A stretch of DNA of 64,000 nucleotides from Marthasterias glacialis (taxonomy: Eukaryota; Echinodermata; Asteroidea; Forcipulatida; Asteriidae). Of the stretch, positions 58,679 through 64,000 are shown one piece after another. Made by a program: the position numbers and the translations under genes. Under the pieces are notes generated by a model. That model was not told the DNA's origin. It was given only the letters and a program-made list of their open reading frames with translations, and did not search any database. The stretch is from NCBI GenBank assembly GCA_911728455.2, contig OU452231.1:3752236-3816235 (forward strand), read 5' to 3'. The stretch's first letter is position 1, and every line of letters starts with the position of its first letter.

Positions 58679-59503
58679 ACTAGACATTATGTGTTTGTGG
58701 ACAAACACGTAGCTGTTCCGAAGTTGTTTGTCCTTTGATTAATACTCAAGACCTTGATAATGGTCCTACACGGTACAACGATAACGACTTTGACAATTGG
58801 CGCAGGACATAATATGTCCTGCGCCAATTGTCAAAGTCATTATGATATTTTTTAATTGAGAGCTTCTTTTTTCGACCGGAAGTAAAGGTCAAAGTGGGGT
58901 CATGCGTTATATCAAAATGTCACCTTCGATGTGAGCTACAAATGTACAAAGATTATAACTCTACGACATTTGGCACATGATATATGTTTTTTTTAATTTA
59001 GAGCTTCCTGTCTGGACCGGAAGTAAAGGTCAAAGTGAGGTCTTGCCTAGTAACCAAATGTCACATGTGATGTAAGCTACAAATGGTACAAAGATAATGA
59101 CCAGTACATTTGACACAGGAGATATGCTTTTTGAAATTTAGAGCTTCCAGTTTGGACCGGAAGTAAAGGTCAAAGTGGGGTCAATCTAATAACCAAATGT
59201 CACACATGATGTAAGCTACAAATGGAACAAAGATTATGACTCTAGGACATTTGGCACATGAGATATGCTGTTATGAAATTTATAGCTTCCTGTTTGGACC
59301 GAAAGTAAAGGTCAAAGTGGGGTCACGCCTCTAAACAAAATGTCCGATATGATGTAAACTACAAAACAACATAAAGATTACAAATTTATGAAATTTAGTT
59401 CAGGAGATGAGATTCTTTAAAGTTTTGAACTTCCTGTTCGGACCGGAAGGAAAGGTCAAATCGGGGTCATATGTTTAAATAAAATGCCACATGTGCTTTA
59501 AGC
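58679..59503 (+). repeat. Composite array unit 3, block A
   Basis: Copy of block A with four perfect DR5-type motifs (about 58886, 59168, 59310 and 59453). It carries a unique 25-30-bp inverted duplication at 58781-58843 in place of the usual GGACATATGGTTTT junction. Confidence 0.95.
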
Positions 59504-59768
59504 TTTAAAATGGCACAAAGATTGTGACTCTACGATGTGTGCTTCGGGAGATATGATTTTTTCATTATTAAACGTTGAATTAATGTAACTTGATACCTGA
59601 TGACGTCACGATGACGAAAACAAGTTTGCCTTACTATGATTTTTTGTTATTTACAAGGTGGTATAACTTTTATTCCTATGCGATGCCTTTGAACGAAAAC
59701 CCTAAAAATGCAAAGATTCTGCAAGTTTTATGTAGAAAAACATCTACCAATAGAGGGCGCTATAGCAT
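59504..59768. repeat. Composite unit 3, block T (replaces satellite B-C)
   Basis: Where units 1 and 2 pass from CTAAGCT into the 147-bp satellite, unit 3 continues TTTAAAATGGCACAAAGATT, a sixth A-type subrepeat. It then runs on with GATGACGTCACGATGACG and AATAGAGGGCGCTATAGCAT. It recurs in unit 4. Confidence 0.9.
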
Positions 59769-60104
59769 ATGTGAAGTCATTATATTAGTTATTAAAAGCC
59801 AAACTAACATCTGATAACACAAATCAAGTTCAAAACGGTAACAAAATTAGCGCTACCCCGCCGCATTCATGTTTGCGTTTTTCCCACCAAAAACCTGTAC
59901 AGGTTCGCAACACTGAGGAACATCATTGGATTAACGTGTGAAAAACAGGCGAGTGCGTACTTGTGTACAACTTTGCTATCAACTTTGAGCGGCGAAAAGC
60001 GGCGCAATCCACACAGCGTTGTACTAATGGTGCTCAGATTGAACAATTAACGGTTAATTAAAGTGAAATACGTTGTGCTTTGATGAATTTTTATGGTCTG
60101 GGAC
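59769..60104. repeat. Composite unit 3, block D
   Basis: One D subunit, starting GTGAAGTCATTATATTAGTT. Confidence 0.92.
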
Positions 60105-60598
60105 AACTCTTGGTAAAAGAAATCATGTTTTCTAAACGATCTTTGTAATATAGCAATCTAAAATTCAATATATTTTGAAAAATTGTGGTTTCTGACCTAC
60201 CAAATAGTTACACTTTTTGGGCCGTGCCTTTTGTACACAGACACAAAACGTGCCATAAATGACGTCATGATGACATGACAGACACAAACAATCCAAATTG
60301 CACATCTACAATATTCAACAAGTCTATAACTGAAAAGAAAATTAAGATCGGTTGTAGGCTTCCTGAGATAAGCTGGAGACAAGAATGCTTAATTAATTAT
60401 TCACACTGCTGTCTTATGGTTAATTAATCAATAATTATAATTTCATGATATCGTTTAGCTAAGTCAAGACACAAGCTTTAACATGATATAGAATTTAACT
60501 TATAATGATAATTCAAAGAACGGCATTTTGTGCGCAGAAAAGTCATGTGTTAAGTAAATAGGGTTTTGGGGGAAATAAAGAATAATAATAATAATAAT
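60105..60598. repeat. Composite unit 3, block E
   Basis: Near-identical to the other E blocks and ends in (AAT)n. Confidence 0.92.
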
Positions 60599-61371
60599 AA
60601 CTAGAGATTATGTGTTTGTGGACAAACACGTAGCTGTTCCGAAGTTGTTTGTCCTTTGATTAAATACTCAAGACCTTGATAATGGTCCTACACGGTACAA
60701 CGATAATGACTTTGACAATTGGCGCAGGACATATGATTTTTTTTAATTGAGAGCTTCTTTTTTCGACCGGAAGTAAATGTCAAAGTGGGGTCATGCGTGA
60801 TATCAAAATGTCACCTTCGATGTATGCTACAAATGTACAAAGATTATAAATCTACGACATTTGGCACATGATAAATGTTTTTTTAATTTAGAGCTTCCTG
60901 TCTGGACCGGAAGTAAAGGTCAAAGTGAGGTCTTGCCTAGTAACCAAATGTCACATGTGATGTAAGATACAAATGGTACAAAGATAATGACTAGTACATT
61001 TGACACAGGAGATATGGTTTTTGAAATTTAGAGCTTCCTGTTTGGACCGAAAGTAAAGGTCAAAGTGGGGTCATGCCTTATAACCAAATGTCACAAATGA
61101 TGTAAGCTACAAATGGAAGAAAGATTATGACTCTAGCACATTTGGCACATGAGATATGCTGTTATGAAATTTATAGCTTCCAGTTTGGACCGGAAGTAAA
61201 GGTCAAAATGTCAGATATGATGTAAGCTACAAAACAACATAAAGATTACAAATTTATGAAATTTAGTTCAGGAGAATGAGACTCTTTAAAGTTTTGAACT
61301 TCCTGTTTGGACCGGAAGGAAGGGTCAAATCGGGGTCATATGTTTAAATAAAATGCCACATGTGCTCTAAG
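60599..61371 (+). repeat. Composite array unit 4, block A
   Basis: The most diverged A block: one subrepeat has a deletion around 61,201 that removes its second half-site. DR5-type motifs remain at about 61060 and 61323. Confidence 0.93.
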
Positions 61372-61995
61372 CTTTAAAATGGCACAAAGATTGTGACTCT
61401 ACGATGTGTGCTTCGGGAGATATGATTTTTTCATTATTAAACGTTGAATTAATGTAACTTGATACCTGATGACGTCACGATGACGAAAACATGTTTGCCT
61501 TACTATGATTTTTTGTTATTTACAAGGTGGTATAACTTTTATTCCTATGCGATGCCTTTGAACGAAAACCCTAAAAATGCAAAGATTCTGCAAGTTTTAT
61601 GTAGAAAAACATCTACCAATAGAGGGCGCTATAGCATATGTGAAGTCATTATATTAGTTATTAAAAGCCAAACTAATATCTGAGAACACAATATGAAGTT
61701 TTAAACACTAACAGATAAAAATACAAAATCAAGCTTAAAACAGGCGTGTGCGTACTTGTGTATAAAATTGTACGCTTTTTTGAGCCGCGAAATGCGGCGC
61801 AGTCCTCACAACGTTGTACACATGGTGGTCAGACTGATCAATTAACGGTTAATTATCGTGGCATTACATTGTGCTTTAATTAGTTTTAATGGTCTGGAAT
61901 AAATATTGGTAAAAGCATTAATGTTTTTTAAATGACCTCAATTAGTAAATTAACTTTTTTGATATCGTTAAGCTATGTCAAGACACAAGCTTAAT
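61372..61995. repeat. Composite unit 4, block T and truncated, diverged D/E
   Basis: Block T matches unit 3 nearly exactly to TGTGAAGTCATTATATTAGT. After about 61,690 the similarity drops: AACAGGCGTGTGCGTACTTG and AATTAACGGTTAATTATCGT are mutated D phrases, and the match ends near GACACAAGCTT at 61,990. This marks the right edge of the composite array. Confidence 0.85.
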
Positions 61996-62352
61996 AGCGG
62001 GATACCGCGCACTGTGATGCGCGGCGAACTAAAGCGCGCCCTCTTTGAAGCTTTTTACGACAGTCAAGGGGAGATTTTGTGCCCTCCTAACTTTGCTTCG
62101 TTTGCGTGCAGCCAACCTAGTGTGGTTCCCAGACCCAAAAATCTCTTACTATTGTCTAAGATATGTTACAAGAGTCGCCAGGGAATCTTTGGCTAGGGAA
62201 CCAGACTACAGCCAAGCTCGCCACCGTGGCCGGGCAGCGCGCCGTATTGTTGATGCCTTTGGTCTCGTTTTGATCTTGCCAATCTCGACACCAAAAAATA
62301 GCGCGGCGGCGAGATCAACTATCCCCCTGGGAACGAGGTAGCCTTTTCGTAG
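61996..62352. other. GC-richer patch right of the array
   Basis: CpG-containing sequence with repeated GGAACCAGAC / GTGGTTCCCAGAC / GGGAACGAGG phrases in both orientations, so probably another repeat. A 98-codon + frame here has no recognisable domain. Confidence 0.4.
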
Positions 62353-62502
62353 AGTTACAATGTATATGATGTATATGGCAGCTTTACAGCTTCTGCGGTG
62401 TGGGAGCCAGTCTGGAATCGTCGCATGACACCAGCACGTATTGTCTCAGCTATGGCAGTTTGCAACAAGCGTCTGGGATTCAGATCTGATATTCTGAAGA
62501 AC
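62353..62502 (+). other. Exon-like segment, unknown gene
   Basis: CCTTTTCGTAG precedes it (acceptor-like) and a textbook donor GTGAGT follows. The frame between is open: YNVYDVYGSFTASAVWEPVW, then NRRMTPARIVSAMAVCNKRL and GFRSDILKN. I do not recognise the peptide. It lies on the opposite strand to the Skeletor-like gene. It may be a coding exon, a non-coding first exon or chance. Confidence 0.3.
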
Positions 62503-63636
62503 GGTGAGTCTTCATAGAATTTTTATTCCAAAGGAAATATAAATTTGTGGTTTTATTTTTATAATTGAGAAGTTATTTTGGAATATTAGTCCACACAAAA
62601 TGAGTGTTGTTTTTATAAAATTTTAAATTTGTGGATGTATTCTTTATTTGCATGGATATTGGAGGTATTTGGCTGCAAGTGCAAGTGCAAGCAGTCCACG
62701 ATGGTAGAACGAAACCAGACAAATATTTTTAACAATAAAATTATGATTCACCAAAACAGTCACTGCTTGATAACGGTGACTAAAACAAAAGAAAGTCGGT
62801 GCTGGTAAAATATCCACTGCTATTTTTATGTATTATTGCTTATTTTTAATTTAGTTATTGTTTTCAAAGTTATTTTTCTAAATTTCATGGGTTTTTTAAG
62901 TGAAGGGGTTTATTATTAAATAGTTTGACATTAATTGTGAATGATTAGTAAGTAGTATAATTTTTAAAAAGATTAAAAATTACCAATCTGCGTTAGTAGC
63001 TCGTACATAATTTGTTATGTTTTCTATTTTTGGCTTTTTATGTAAGTAATATGAAGTGTGTTGTTAAGAGCAGCTGTTGGTTATTATTGTTTTACTGTCA
63101 CATACATTTTGCTTCCAATGAACACCATCACGTGACACATTACCACTTTTGTGAAGAAAAAATTAAAAAACAAGTGGACATTTTGTTGAAAAAAGAAATC
63201 ACATAATCATGTGTCACTCAAGGTCAAACAAAGAGTTGCCATGGCAACAGCTTACCCCTAATAACATTTTATTTGTTTTCGCAATATAACCCCAGATAAG
63301 TTGAAAAGTGAAAGTCACATTTGCTGGTGATTGGATGTAGCGGGAAATAGTTCACATGAAATATATAGTTGGGGTCCCTCCTCACCCCTGGGTCCATGTA
63401 TCGTTAATCATCAGACCACAGAGGCTAATCGCTGATGAAATGAGAGACCAGTTTAAATCATTGAGTTATCTGCCAGAATTAGATCAATGTAGTAAATGTA
63501 ATAAATGCACCTGGGATAAAGAATGTTGAGGAGTTGTATCAATAATGCAGGTTATTTGCTTTTGTCAATGTTATGTTGAAGAATAAACAAAAGAAAATGT
63601 GTGAGTCTCATGTTTTTAAAGGATGATTAGGTGTAG
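62503..63636. other. Gene-free AT-rich interval
   Basis: No exon, RNA gene or known repeat is supported, apart from simple AT-rich runs. Confidence 0.45.
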
Positions 63637-64000
63637 CTTGTATCAGTGGGGTAACTGGGGGGGGGGGGGGGGGGGGCACGGGGGGCACTTGCCTCCCCCA
63701 ACTGATGTCCATGCCCCCCCCCCCAAGATGTGCCCCCGTTTTGGTATTGAAAGACTGGACTGTTGAGATAAAAAAAAATCCAGAATGAAATGTTACCTGT
63801 TATGAGCTTTTATGTAGTAATTGTAATGCTTTTAAAACATTTTTTTTGTTATTGATACTCAGAATGTATTTTGTTTTACGTCAACACGGCAGAAGAGCGC
63901 TGAAAAGGGGCTTGTTTAGGAAAATACAAATGGAAACTACATTTTATAATTGACGAAAAGTGCCCCCTTTGTCAAAATGGTGCCTCTCCCCCTTGTGCCC
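63637..64000 (-). repeat. Dispersed MITE-like repeat with GGGGGCAC ends (inverted copy, runs off the window)
   Basis: Reverse-complement match of 34136-34497. The shared phrases are CTAAACAAGCCCCTTTT, ACTACATAAAAGCTCATAA and GGACATCAGTTGG (read on -). It includes a G run of about 20 nt at 63,657-63,677. Confidence 0.88.

Noticed and set aside
59590-59814. 74-codon frame repeated at 61459-61683 with one residue changed
   Set aside because: The two frames are simply units 3 and 4 of the composite repeat. Near-identity reflects recent duplication, and there is no known domain.

Overview
This window is animal nuclear DNA. It is intron-rich, AT-biased and full of short non-autonomous repeats. Three recognisable metazoan genes are present, each split by canonical GT-AG introns. 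The gene content and the dispersed-repeat style (tRNA-derived SINEs, fold-back MITEs, and a repeat resembling one I associate with sea-star genomes) suggest an echinoderm, most likely an asteroid. That assignment is inference from memory and was not computed.

Layout: (1) 1-~4.9 kb, + strand: the last coding exon of a LIM-domain-binding protein (LDB1/CLIM/Chip) carrying the LIM-interaction domain, followed by 3'UTR and possibly a long 3'UTR. (2) 7.5-17.0 kb, - strand: a complete four-coding-exon spondin-2 (mindin)-like gene. It encodes 382 aa: signal peptide, Spondin_N domain, one thrombospondin type-1 repeat and a basic tail. Reading phase is preserved across all junctions. (3) 17-40 kb: a gene-poor interval with SINEs, MITEs, simple repeats, a 12-bp minisatellite and a 288-bp MITE with a 6-bp target duplication. 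(4) 40.2-46.6 kb, - strand: six 3'-terminal exons of a Skeletor-like (DM13/DOMON-family) surface protein, including a 28-nt microexon. Its 5' exons are not in the visible sequence up to 64 kb. (5) 46.8-62.0 kb: the most unusual region, four head-to-tail copies of a composite repeat unit. Each unit starts with a block of ~141-bp subrepeats carrying DR5 nuclear-receptor-type motifs. Two of the four units also hold arrays of a 147-bp satellite, about 8 and about 41 monomers. The larger array has a 13-monomer higher-order repeat. If the Skeletor-like gene continues upstream, this whole region lies inside one of its introns. (6) 62-64 kb: a short GC-richer patch with an exon-like segment, then AT-rich DNA ending in a dispersed repeat.

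The three genes show no evident functional linkage; they look like independent neighbours. The most novel material is structural: the satellite-bearing composite array with its higher-order organisation, clustered DR5 motifs and unit-specific perfect palindromes.
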